DNA of 64,000 nt from Cyanobium sp. NS01. GTDB lineage: Bacteria > Cyanobacteriota > Cyanobacteriia > PCC-6307 > Cyanobiaceae. How positions within the stretch are numbered: the first letter of the stretch is position 1; each line of letters starts with the position of its first letter. The stretch spans positions 2,684,088-2,748,087 of the forward strand of contig NZ_CP047940.1 of the NCBI RefSeq assembly GCF_014280235.1, read 5' to 3'. A model generated the notes under the pieces. It saw only the letters and a list, made by a program, of their open reading frames with translations, did not search any database and was not told where the DNA came from. The position numbers and the translations under genes were made by a program. Positions 1 to 7,200 of the stretch are shown here, in pieces.

Positions 1-2
1 AC

Positions 3-653
3 ATCTACTGGACGCTGCAGGAGAATGAAAGCTTCTGGAAACAACCCCCCCAGGAGCAACTGCGCGACATCCGCCGGGCTTGCCAGCTCTTCTACGGCAT
101 CACCGACTCCACCCTGAGCCGCGATCTCTCCTGGCAATTCAGCCGGTTGGGACGCCTGCTGGAGCGGGCCGACAAGACCACCCGCATCCTCGATGTGAAG
201 TACTTCCTGCTGCTGCCCTCCCCCGATGAGGTGGGCGGCGTCCTCGATGAGCTGCAGTGGATCTCGCTGCTGCGCAGTGCCGGGGCCTACCAGATGTTCC
301 GCCAGGCGCGTCAACAGGCGATCGAACCCCGCGCCGTGGCCGGCTTCCTGCTGCTCGACCCGATCTTTCCGCGCTCGGTGCGCTACTGCCTGGAGCGGAT
401 TCAGGACACCCTCAAGATCGTGCAGGGCCGCTCGGTGCCCGGGGCTCCAGATGAACTGGAATGCCTCAGCGGACTCACCCTGGCCCGCTGGAGCTACACC
501 CGCATCGACGACCTGTTCGCGGTAGGCCTCCATGAGGCCATCGACGCCCTGCAGAGCGACCTCAACCGCCTGCACAACCTGATCGAGGGGCGCTACTTCG
601 TGGCCACCAGCCTTGAGTCCCAGAGCGTGGATCCGGCATGCGTGCGCGCCTGA
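3..653 (+). CDS. Alpha-E domain protein, 5' end cut by window edge
   Basis: The reading frame is open from base 3 with no start codon inside the window, so the N-terminus is missing. About 216 residues remain, helical and rich in Arg and Leu. The tract SRLGRLLERADKTTRILDVK is characteristic of alpha-E (DUF403) proteins, followed by QWISLLRSAGAYQMFR and a late RYFVATSLESQ. Alpha-E proteins are usually encoded with a circularly permuted ATP-grasp enzyme and a transglutaminase-like protein, thought to form a peptide-ligating or peptide-trimming system. Its stop overlaps the start of the transglutaminase-like gene by 16 bp, so the two are co-translated. The ATP-grasp partner would be expected just upstream of the window. 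The family is clear; its chemistry is not established. Confidence 0.88.
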   Translation: MYWTLQENESFWKQPPQEQLRDIRRACQLFYGITDSTLSRDLSWQFSRLGRLLERADKTTRILDVKYFLLLPSPDEVGGVLDELQWISLLRSAGAYQMFRQARQQAIEPRAVAGFLLLDPIFPRSVRYCLERIQDTLKIVQGRSVPGAPDELECLSGLTLARWSYTRIDDLFAVGLHEAIDALQSDLNRLHNLIEGRYFVATSLESQSVDPACVRA

Positions 654-1531
654 AGCACACGTTCAGCTACCGGTACAGCGCGCCTGTTCTGCTCGGAGCC
701 CATCGCTTCTGCCTCAAACCCCGGGGCCATGGATTTCAGACGTTGGTGGACTTCCAACTCACGATCGATCCTGAGCCCAACTCCCTGTTCCCTCTGATCG
801 CCGCCAGTGGCGATGAGATTCTGCGGGCCCGCTTCGGCGGCTCCTGTGACAGCTTCCGCGTCGAGGCCAGCAGCACGGTGGTCTCCCACACCCCACCGGA
901 TCTGCAGACCTGCCTGGAGGCCAACGAGCCGCTGTTGCCCTACCCCGTAGGCCACCTCAACGGCGACCTGCAGGGCTCCCTCGGCGGCTGGCTGCCCAAT
1001 GGCCAGCACGACCCCGCCGCCGTGGACATGGCCCAGGAGGCCCTGATGGGCAGCGACCAGCGGGCCCTGATGTTTCTCGATCAGCTGGTGGAGATGATCC
1101 AGGACCGGGTGAAGTACACCCAGCGCCACGTGGGTCCCGCCTGGCCTGCCGGCCGCACCCTCAAGGAACGGGTGGGCTCCTGCCGTGACCTGGCCATGCT
1201 GATGGTTGAGGCCTGCCGCTGCGTGGGCCTGCCGGCCCGGTTCGTCAGCGGCTACCACCTGGTGGATCCCGCTCCCGAGCAGTACGACCTGCACGCCTGG
1301 ACGGAGGTCTACCTGCCGGGAGCCGGCTGGCGCGGCTACGACCCCAGCGGCAAGGGTCCGGTCGACGATCGCTACATCACCCTGGCCACGTCCTCGAAGC
1401 CGGAACTCACCGCCGCCATCACCGGCTGCTTTTCAGGCCCAGCTGGGGTGAGCAGCAGCTTTGACTGGCTGATCGAAGCGGAGATTCTCGATCCCGTCGC
1501 CCCCCTGGAGGCCAGCCTGCCCCTGGGCTGA
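638..1531 (+). CDS. Transglutaminase-like cysteine protease family protein
   Basis: A 297-residue protein with an N-terminal beta-rich bacterial transglutaminase-like region (about 1-90, beginning KHTFSYRYSAPVLLGAHRF) and a core transglutaminase-like domain (about 140-240). The catalytic triad is visible as Cys182 in GSCRDLA, His219 in DLHAWTEVYLPG and Asp235 in GYDPSG. The ATG lies inside the end of the alpha-E frame (16 bp overlap), indicating translational coupling. Members of this family are predicted peptidases or amide-bond enzymes rather than true cross-linking transglutaminases. The substrate is unknown. The pairing with alpha-E matches a recurring bacterial module. Confidence 0.9.
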   Translation: MRARLKHTFSYRYSAPVLLGAHRFCLKPRGHGFQTLVDFQLTIDPEPNSLFPLIAASGDEILRARFGGSCDSFRVEASSTVVSHTPPDLQTCLEANEPLLPYPVGHLNGDLQGSLGGWLPNGQHDPAAVDMAQEALMGSDQRALMFLDQLVEMIQDRVKYTQRHVGPAWPAGRTLKERVGSCRDLAMLMVEACRCVGLPARFVSGYHLVDPAPEQYDLHAWTEVYLPGAGWRGYDPSGKGPVDDRYITLATSSKPELTAAITGCFSGPAGVSSSFDWLIEAEILDPVAPLEASLPLG

Positions 1532-1572
1532 TCGCGGCGGGGCTGGGTGGTCATCTTTTCAGCCAACACGGC

Positions 1573-2079
1573 TTACCAGTGCAGACCGTGCAGCTTGGGC
1601 AGCGGCGCGGTTTTGAAGGTGGTGGCGAACAGCCTTGGAATCCTCCGGCTGTTGTAGACGCGGAATTCCTGCACCAGGCTGACACCCGGTTCGCGCACAG
1701 CCTGGTTGAGCACCACCGAGCCGTCAGGATCGGAAACGGAACGATGGAAGGTTCCCGGCGGAATCCTGAGGATGTCGCCGCCCGTATCGAGCCGCACGAT
1801 GTGGAAGGGGTAGTTCCAGCCGAAGTTCACCAGATAGAAGGTGCGGCCGCCGTGCAGGGCGAGCAGATTGTCCTCCTGGTGGGGATGCAGGTAGAACTGC
1901 CAGGCTCCCGTGGCCGGATCGTCCGGAGGGGAGGTGGCGGGCCCCGAGTGGATCACCAGATCCCGGGCATTGGACGCGGCCACAGTGATGTCGAAGAAGC
2001 GCACTGCGGGGGTGTCGCGGAACTTCTCGTAGGGGATGAGCTCGAACATCGGCGCCGGTCTCGGCGTTGTGGCAGTCAT
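1573..2079 (-). CDS. Cupin-like conserved protein of unknown function
   Basis: A protein of about 168 residues if started at the ATG ending at 2079; another ATG (MFELIPYEKF) lies ten codons further in, and an upstream in-frame start would lengthen it to 190. The pattern HPHQEDNLLALHGGRTF followed some 30 residues later by RIPPGTFHRSVSDPDG resembles the two beta-barrel motifs of a cupin (RmlC-like) fold, with His and Glu residues placed to bind a metal or ligand. I do not recognise a named family. It converges on the transglutaminase-like gene and diverges from cyanase, with which it shares the intergenic region. Function unknown. Confidence 0.75.
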   Translation of the reverse strand: MTATTPRPAPMFELIPYEKFRDTPAVRFFDITVAASNARDLVIHSGPATSPPDDPATGAWQFYLHPHQEDNLLALHGGRTFYLVNFGWNYPFHIVRLDTGGDILRIPPGTFHRSVSDPDGSVVLNQAVREPGVSLVQEFRVYNSRRIPRLFATTFKTAPLPKLHGLHW

Positions 2080-2255
2080 GGCAGTCGGTGTTGGGCGCGC
2101 ACCGGTTGGGCGTGGTCCAGTGAACCCAACACCGTACCCCAGCAAGTGTGGCCGCCACTACCAAACGGCCGACCGCCTGGGCAGTTTCTGCACTGGGCCG
2201 CGGGGGAGTGGCACGGGCCAGAAGGTGGCCGGCGCAGCAGGTTCAGTGCCTGGTC

Positions 2256-2297
2256 GTATCGACCAACACACGGGAATCACAGCCGTGACGACATCAT
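2256..2297 (+). promoter_or_regulatory. Candidate NtcA-type promoter of cynS
   Basis: GTA at 2256-2258 and CAC at 2267-2269 are separated by 8 nt, one base off the NtcA consensus GTA-N8-TAC. A -10-like CATCAT (2292-2297; 4 of 6 matches to TATAAT) follows exactly 22 nt later, the spacing typical of NtcA-activated promoters. A start near 2304 would give a leader of about 75 nt before cynS. Inferred from pattern only. Confidence 0.45.
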
Positions 2298-2380
2298 GAA
2301 GGGGCTCCATCTTGCAGCACATCAAGCGGCAGAGGGCCCACAGATCAGCTGCTTGGCTGCCACATCAGATCTCAACTTTT

Positions 2381-2848
2381 ATGACCATGTCATCAACACC
2401 TGGCTCCAGCGGATCGCCCTTGACGGCCGCACTTCTGAAGGCCAAGAAAGCCAAAGGACTCAGCTTCTCCGAGCTGGGTGAGGCCCTTGGTCGCGATGAA
2501 GTGTGGGTCGCCTCATTGTTCTATGGCCAGGCCTGCGCCTCCAGCGACGAAGCCACAGCCCTGGCCGGTTTACTTGCCCTGGATGGCGACACCGAAGCCG
2601 CCCTGCAGACCTACCCCACCAAGGGCAGCCTGGATCCGGTGATCCCCACCGATCCCCTGATCTACCGCTTCTACGAGATCATGCAGGTGTATGGCATGCC
2701 ACTGAAGGATGTGATTCAAGAGAAGTTCGGCGATGGCATCATGAGCGCCATCGACTTCACCTTGCATGTCGACAAAGAAGCCAACCCCACGGGAGACAGG
2801 GTGAAGATCACCATGTGCGGCAAGTTCCTGCCCTACAAGAAGTGGTGA
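2381..2848 (+). CDS. cynS: Cyanate hydratase (cyanase)
   Basis: Converts cyanate plus bicarbonate to ammonia and CO2, allowing cyanate to serve as a nitrogen source; a cytosolic homodecamer in characterised members. Starting at the ATG at 2381 gives 155 residues, the usual size. The N-terminal half is the HTH-like helical domain ([20 protein letters not shown]) and the C-terminal half is the cyanase domain ending in [10 protein letters not shown]. With this start the catalytic residues fall at Arg96 and Glu99 (YRFYEIMQ) and Ser122 (GIMSAIDF), the same numbers as in the E. coli enzyme. The longer in-frame extension upstream (from 2312) looks non-coding. It heads the nitrogen island and has an NtcA-like promoter. 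Confidence 0.96.
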   Translation: MTMSSTPGSSGSPLTAALLKAKKAKGLSFSELGEALGRDEVWVASLFYGQACASSDEATALAGLLALDGDTEAALQTYPTKGSLDPVIPTDPLIYRFYEIMQVYGMPLKDVIQEKFGDGIMSAIDFTLHVDKEANPTGDRVKITMCGKFLPYKKW

Positions 2849-2866
2849 ACCACTCCTTGAACGCAT

Positions 2867-2896
2867 AAAAAAAGACCGGGCAGCGTTGCTGCCCGG
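2867..2896 (-). terminator. Rho-independent terminator after the FNT transporter gene
   Basis: A perfect 9-bp stem (2876-2884 with 2888-2896, CCGGGCAGC) with a 3-nt loop is followed on the minus strand by a run of seven T (complement of the A run at 2867-2873). It lies 80 bp past the transporter stop. On the plus strand there is no T run, so cynS would not use it efficiently. Confidence 0.8.
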
Positions 2897-2975
2897 CACT
2901 TGTGACTGATAAGAAGAAGGCTGCGCCGATTCTCAAGATAGACGTTCAGCTGCGGTGGAATCCCATAGGCTGAAC

Positions 2976-3857
2976 TTAGCGCGCTCCCAGCTCGGCGGCG
3001 AGTTCCCTTTCGAGCTTTTCATCATGCCTGGTGGGCAACACATTGCTGATCGGAGAGCGATGGGTGCTGTAGAAGAGCATGCCGATAAACACCATGCCAC
3101 CAACAATGTTGCCAAGTGTCACCGGCAGATAGTTCCAGAAAGCGATCTGAAGGAAACTCACGCCTGAACCCAGCAAGGGGCCGGTGGTGTGCAGGAACAT
3201 GTTCACCACGATATGCTCCATCCCCAGCGCCTGGAAGGCGGTGATGGGCAGCCAGCAGGCCAGGATCTTGCCAGGAACGCTCTTGCTGACTAGGGCCAGG
3301 GTGACTCCCAGGCAGACCAGCCAATTGGCAATCAGACCGCGCAGGAAGGCAAGAAAGAATCCAAGGGCTCCGAGGTTCTGATACTTGGCAATCACATTGG
3401 CTTTGTTGAGGCCGATGATCTTATTGGCCACGGCCACCCAGTCACCGGCCCCGGTGGCCAGATCTGCGGTTCCTCCACTGGTGAGGCTCATGGCAAAGAG
3501 GATGCCGACCAGGCCCGTGCCGAGGAAATTGCCGATCCACACCCACATCCAGTTGTGGAAGGTTTTCTTCCAGGTTGTCTTGCCGGCCCAGACCGCCATC
3601 GGCAGAAGGGCAAAATTACCGGTGACCAGTTCCATGCCAAACAGCACGATACTGGCGAAGCCAAAGGGGAAGATGAATGATCCAATCCAGGGAATGCCCG
3701 TCTGCACCATGATGGTGAGGGCCAGACACAACGCCAGACCAAGCACGGATCCGGAGTAGAAGCCTCGCAGCAGAAGGTTCTTGACGCTGACGCTGGACTT
3801 CTTGCCTCCAGCGGCAATCATCCCATCGACGAGCTCATTAGGTAAGACGTAATCCAT
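2976..3857 (-). CDS. Formate/nitrite (FNT) family transporter, probable nitrite channel
   Basis: A 293-residue integral membrane protein with six predicted hydrophobic segments. FNT-family signatures are clear: SIVLFGMELVTGNFALLP in the first half and LRGLIANWLVCLGVTLA in the second, plus QALGMEHIVVNMF. FNT proteins form pentameric channels for small monovalent anions (formate, nitrite, hydrosulfide). Placement beside cynS, nirA and siroheme genes argues for nitrite, as for FNT genes in other picocyanobacterial nitrogen islands, but specificity cannot be read from sequence. The ATG at 3857 gives a normal N-terminus (MDYVLPNELVDGM). A strong terminator follows. A perfect NtcA promoter points toward it from about 600 bp upstream. 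Confidence 0.9.
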   Translation of the reverse strand: MDYVLPNELVDGMIAAGGKKSSVSVKNLLLRGFYSGSVLGLALCLALTIMVQTGIPWIGSFIFPFGFASIVLFGMELVTGNFALLPMAVWAGKTTWKKTFHNWMWVWIGNFLGTGLVGILFAMSLTSGGTADLATGAGDWVAVANKIIGLNKANVIAKYQNLGALGFFLAFLRGLIANWLVCLGVTLALVSKSVPGKILACWLPITAFQALGMEHIVVNMFLHTTGPLLGSGVSFLQIAFWNYLPVTLGNIVGGMVFIGMLFYSTHRSPISNVLPTRHDEKLERELAAELGAR

Positions 3858-3914
3858 GAAAGAGGAAAGATTGAAGTAACAGAGATCAGCTGGCCCTGGG
3901 GAGCTGGCTGGTGA

Positions 3915-4106
3915 TCAGCGACTGATGCGATTCATCAGTTGGCTGAAGGGATCCTTGGATGGGGTGGACCGCACAGGTTCGGAAGACTCAGCCCCAACGG
4001 AACTGAACCAGTTCACGAAGCGAGAGAAGGGATCTGTTCCGGAACCAGCGCCCTTGGGGGAAGGCGTTGTGGTTGGAGATGAAGCAGACGTGGGGAAGGG
4101 AGCCAT
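3915..4106 (-). CDS. Small hypothetical protein with a duplicated DPFS motif
   Basis: A 63-residue frame from the ATG ending at 4106 (the frame stays open back to 4310). The N-terminal half is Pro/Ser/Thr-rich and looks disordered. The C-terminal half carries two copies of a short motif, DPFSRFVNWFSS and DPFSQLMNRISR, about 30 residues apart, the second at the very C-terminus. No family recognised. It lies 57 bp upstream of the FNT gene on the same strand and would be inside the transcript started by the NtcA promoter at about 4450. Third-position GC is moderately coding-like and no clear ribosome-binding site is seen. Confidence 0.42.
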   Translation of the reverse strand: MAPFPTSASSPTTTPSPKGAGSGTDPFSRFVNWFSSVGAESSEPVRSTPSKDPFSQLMNRISR

Positions 4107-4456
4107 GGGAGGGAGGGGAAGATCAAAAGCAATGCTGATGCCAACGTCGATCAAATCCGTCCACGAACTCGCCGCCACCGGTCCACGGGGGAAGGTGCTG
4201 CAGCAGGCCGACCGGACTGCTGGAGGAGCATGAGCCCGCGAGGCCGAGACCAGGCGGATTGAAGTTGACAAGCCAACAGCGACTCGGGCAGCCGGTGTAG
4301 AGGCGCCCAAGGCAGGGAGGTTGAACAGTTGTGGAGTCAGCGTCTGAAAATCTGAAGCCCGTGGGCTCCATAAAACGAAGCAATCAGAAGCTGCCTACAC
4401 GTGCAATCCGAAAAACGGAGGCAGGAAATCGAACGAGCCGATCTCTGCGCCCAACC
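4107..4456 (-). other. Long leader / non-coding stretch upstream of the FNT transporter
   Basis: About 350 bp between the NtcA promoter and the small ORF. No convincing gene is seen. The minus strand contains one stem (GGAGCC with GGCTTC, near 4356-4371) followed by a short T-rich patch, which could end a small RNA of about 100 nt or simply be leader structure. The in-frame extension of the DPFS ORF to 4310 overlaps part of it. Confidence 0.35.
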
Positions 4457-4498
4457 ATTAAGCCACTGGATGATGTTCACTCCTGTAGCTCGTGTTAC
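4457..4498 (-). promoter_or_regulatory. Canonical NtcA-activated promoter (GTA-N8-TAC, 22 nt, -10)
   Basis: A perfect palindromic NtcA site, GTA at 4485-4487 and TAC at 4496-4498 with 8 nt between. Reading the minus strand, exactly 22 nt separate it from CTTAAT (4462 to 4457), a 4-of-6 match to TATAAT. This is the textbook layout of an NtcA-activated promoter. Transcription would start near 4450 and run toward the small DPFS ORF and the FNT transporter. On the plus strand no -10 is found. Confidence 0.7.
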
Positions 4499-4547
4499 CA
4501 AACGAACCTTCGGCCAGGATTCGACAACATGGCTGGAGACGCTTTGC

Positions 4548-4772
4548 TCAGGTCTTGCGGCCGATCTCTCCCCACACCCGCACAGCGCCGGATCTGAGCA
4601 TCTGCCACACCTGGGTCATGGCCACAAAATCCTGCCCCAGGGCGGAGCGGCGCTGGGGAGGGGGCTCACTCGCCCCACGGACGAAGGCAGCCCGCTGCGG
4701 AACCCGGACAGCCCCCCTGGCCTGGCCGCGATTGGAGCGTGGAATGGCACGGGGGACAGCACCGGGGGCCAT
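4548..4772 (-). CDS. Small hypothetical basic protein downstream of cobA
   Basis: A 74-residue frame starting at the ATG ending at 4772 (an in-frame ATG eight codons earlier is also possible). The N-terminal half is Arg/Pro-rich. The C-terminal half looks like an amphipathic helix pair (ALGQDFVAMTQVWQMLRSG, then RVWGEIGRKT). Third-position GC is about 75%, as in the neighbouring real genes. It is on the cobA strand, about 110 bp after cobA, so it may be the last gene of the siroheme operon. No family recognised. Confidence 0.42.
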   Translation of the reverse strand: MAPGAVPRAIPRSNRGQARGAVRVPQRAAFVRGASEPPPQRRSALGQDFVAMTQVWQMLRSGAVRVWGEIGRKT

Positions 4773-4880
4773 GACATTCAGCGCACAGGATTCCACTGCA
4801 CCAGAGGCGGGCGCGTCATCCTGTGTCAGCCACTACCGAAAGCCAGTCTCACGCCCCGTGGCGTGCTGCCGCTGGAGAGA

Positions 4881-5669
4881 TCAGAACGGAATCGGCATCT
4901 CGGCGTCCGCCGGCAGCGGAGCGCAGGCCTCCACCCGCTCGGCCACCATCGCCCCCACCACCACGATGGAGGGGGAGCTGAACCCCTCCGCGGCCACCTG
5001 ATCCGCCAGGCCACCCAGAGTCGCCACCAGGCTGCGCTGTCCCCGCACCGTGCCCTGCTGAATCACGGCGGCCGGGGTGGACGGATCCAGCCCGCCTGCC
5101 ATCAGCTCCTGGCAGATCCTGGCCAGGTTGTGGAGGCCCATGTAGATCACCAGGCCGTCACTGCTGCGGGCCAGCCCCTGCCAGTCCACGCCCGGTCGGG
5201 CCTTGTCGATCTCCTCGTGCCCGGTCACGAAGGTGACGCTGGAGCCGGCGCTGCGGTGGGTCACGGGAATGCCGGCATAGGCCGGGGCCGCAATGCCGGA
5301 GGTCACGCCAGGCACCACCTGCACGGGAATGCCATGGCTGACCAGGTGGGCGGCCTCTTCCCCACCGCGGCCGAACAGGAAGGGATCGCCGCCCTTCAGC
5401 CGCACGATCGTCTGGTGGCGGGCGGCCAGCTCGACCAGCACGGCGTTGGTGCTGGGCTGGGGCACCGAGTGATGACCGCGCCGCTTGCCCACGAAGTGCC
5501 GCTCGCAACCCACGGGCACCAGGTCCAACAGGGCCTTCGGCACCAGAGAGTCGTACACCAGGGCACCGCAGTGGCGCAGCAACCGGTGGGCCTTGAGGGT
5601 GAGCAGCTCTGGATCCCCGGGGCCAGCTCCCACCAGATACACCGTGCCGAGCGGCGGAACAGCGCTCAT
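4881..5669 (-). CDS. cobA: Uroporphyrinogen-III C-methyltransferase
   Basis: Adds methyl groups from S-adenosylmethionine to C2 and C7 of uroporphyrinogen III, giving precorrin-2, the branch point to siroheme. Starting at ATG 5669 gives 262 residues, the size of single-domain SUMT enzymes; the CysG-type dehydrogenase/chelatase domain is absent. Visible motifs are VYLVGAGPGDPELLTLKAHR at the N-terminus and LKGGDPFLFGRGGEEA, both SUMT signatures, plus PGVTSGIAAPAYAGIPVTHR. Its ATG overlaps the stop of the upstream chelatase gene by 4 nt (ATGA), so the two are translationally coupled. In this place its product most likely serves NirA siroheme. Confidence 0.95.
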   Translation of the reverse strand: MSAVPPLGTVYLVGAGPGDPELLTLKAHRLLRHCGALVYDSLVPKALLDLVPVGCERHFVGKRRGHHSVPQPSTNAVLVELAARHQTIVRLKGGDPFLFGRGGEEAAHLVSHGIPVQVVPGVTSGIAAPAYAGIPVTHRSAGSSVTFVTGHEEIDKARPGVDWQGLARSSDGLVIYMGLHNLARICQELMAGGLDPSTPAAVIQQGTVRGQRSLVATLGGLADQVAAEGFSSPSIVVVGAMVAERVEACAPLPADAEMPIPF

Positions 5670-7051
5670 GGCAGGGCCACGAGCAGATCCAGTAAGCCGT
5701 CGCGCAGGCGGGGGCGTTGCAGCAGCGGTGGTCCGCTCCAGGGCGAGAGGGCATCCGTCAACCGGTTCGCCGCCAGCACCAGCGGCAGCACCGGCGACCT
5801 GGATTCCGATCCCGCACTCTGGGCCCAACCGTTCGGCCGCGCCCCCTCTGGAGGTGGGCAGCTCGGGGCAGCCAACACCTGCACCAGCTCATCAGCAACC
5901 GTCGCAGTGTATGGAGTGGCGTGGCAGCGGGCTTGGCAGAAGCGTTCCAGGTGGGTCAGGTAGCGGCTCGCCAGGCCCTCCTGCAGGGGATGGTGGAGCA
6001 GCAGAGGGGTCGTGGCCGTGCCCTCTGCCGCCGCCCATGCCCTGGCCAGGGCCAGGAGCTCCAGGCGCAGGGCCCGTTGCCAGAGGGGCCACGCGCCCAG
6101 AAAGGGCAGCCGCAGCACCGGGCCGCTGCCGCGCCAGGCGGCACTGAGGGCCGGCACATCCCCCCGCACGTGGCCCCCCGGCAGGAGCAGCAGGGGCATC
6201 AGGGTGATCGGCCCCCCTGCCGCCGCCTGCCGCAGCGGTCCCACGGCCGGCCCCGCCGCGCCGGTGAGGCTCTGCAGCACCACCGGGGCTCGGCGCCGTC
6301 GCTCCACATCAGCCCGCAGCGCGTCCAGCTCCGCAGGGATCACGCCGCCGCCGCGGCCATGCACCACGAGCACGAGAGGGTTGGCCGGCAGGGCAGAGAG
6401 TCGCCGCTGCCGCCGCCGCTGCACGGCAGGATCCAGCCGCTCGGGCTCGACGCCGGCCAGGGCGAGACGGGGCTGGGGCAGCCGTGCCAGCAGATCCAGG
6501 GCGGTGGCCGCCAGGGAAGGATCGAGATCCGTGAGCAGTCGCCGCAACAGGCGGCGCAGGGGCGGCAGCGGCCAGATCGGCAGACCCACCGCCAGCCCCT
6601 CTAGGGCAGCGCGACGGCAGGGCCCGGGCTGGGGTGAGGCCAACCAGCCCGCCAGCAGGGCGAAGTCGGCGGGGTCCCGCTGGTGGCCCACCAGGGGCAA
6701 CAGCCACTGGGCCCGCTCCGCGGCCCAGGGCTCAGCCAGAGCGGCGCGCAGGCGGGCCGCCAGAGACGGGTGCCGCTGCTGGCCGATCACCTGCAGCAGG
6801 GCAGGATCGGCCCCGGCGTTGTGCAGCCACCACACCAGCAGCCGCTGGGCCGCCGCAGCGTCAAAGCGGCTGGCCAGGGCGGCGATCAGATCGGCGTCTG
6901 GCCGGAGCTCACCGGCTTCGATCGCCAGCAACCATGGCTCCAGCGGCAGCGCGGCACTGCGGCGCAGACACTGCAGCCAGAGCCAGCGCCCGGAATCTGT
7001 GGTGGCAGGCAGGTTCCGGGGAAGCAGAGGGGAGTCAGGGGGCCCTGCCAC
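5666..7051 (-). CDS. CbiX/SirB-like sirohydrochlorin chelatase with N-terminal helical-repeat domain
   Basis: Predicted to insert Fe2+ into sirohydrochlorin to make siroheme for NirA. Residues about 222-461 are chelatase-like: PLVLVVHGRGGG with His231 and PLLLLPGGHVRGDVPALS with His294 match the two metal-binding histidines of CbiX-type enzymes. A second, degenerate half follows (PLLLHHPLQEG ... VLPLVLAANRLTDAL) that lacks the second His. Residues 1-215 are Ala/Leu-rich helices in 30-40 residue units, resembling HEAT-like repeats, which are not part of usual CbiX or SirB proteins. The start was chosen as the GTG at 7051, preceded by GGAGG at 6-nt spacing; the longer frame to 7372 runs across an NtcA site. 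It is coupled to cobA by an ATGA overlap. Confidence 0.78.
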   Translation of the reverse strand: MAGPPDSPLLPRNLPATTDSGRWLWLQCLRRSAALPLEPWLLAIEAGELRPDADLIAALASRFDAAAAQRLLVWWLHNAGADPALLQVIGQQRHPSLAARLRAALAEPWAAERAQWLLPLVGHQRDPADFALLAGWLASPQPGPCRRAALEGLAVGLPIWPLPPLRRLLRRLLTDLDPSLAATALDLLARLPQPRLALAGVEPERLDPAVQRRRQRRLSALPANPLVLVVHGRGGGVIPAELDALRADVERRRRAPVVLQSLTGAAGPAVGPLRQAAAGGPITLMPLLLLPGGHVRGDVPALSAAWRGSGPVLRLPFLGAWPLWQRALRLELLALARAWAAAEGTATTPLLLHHPLQEGLASRYLTHLERFCQARCHATPYTATVADELVQVLAAPSCPPPEGARPNGWAQSAGSESRSPVLPLVLAANRLTDALSPWSGPPLLQRPRLRDGLLDLLVALP

Positions 7052-7115
7052 AACGCCCTCCAGCCGACTGGGCCTCAAGAATGGCACCGGCGACGGGACA
7101 GGTGAGGACTCTTCT

Positions 7116-7129
7116 GTAGCCACCGATAC
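7116..7129. promoter_or_regulatory. Perfect NtcA box between divergent genes
   Basis: GTA (7116-7118), 8 nt, TAC (7127-7129). It lies 65 bp before the chelatase start on the minus strand and 72 bp before the ORF at 7201 on the plus strand. Neither side has a good -10 at 22 nt; on the plus strand TATCAC appears at 39 nt. It may control the siroheme operon, but the motif alone is expected by chance roughly once per 10 kb at this base composition. Confidence 0.5.
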
Positions 7130-7200
7130 GTTTGATGTGGGACAAGAGCTGCCTTCAGGCACCCGCTGTATCACTGAACAAGGCAGAAAGGCAAAAGACC

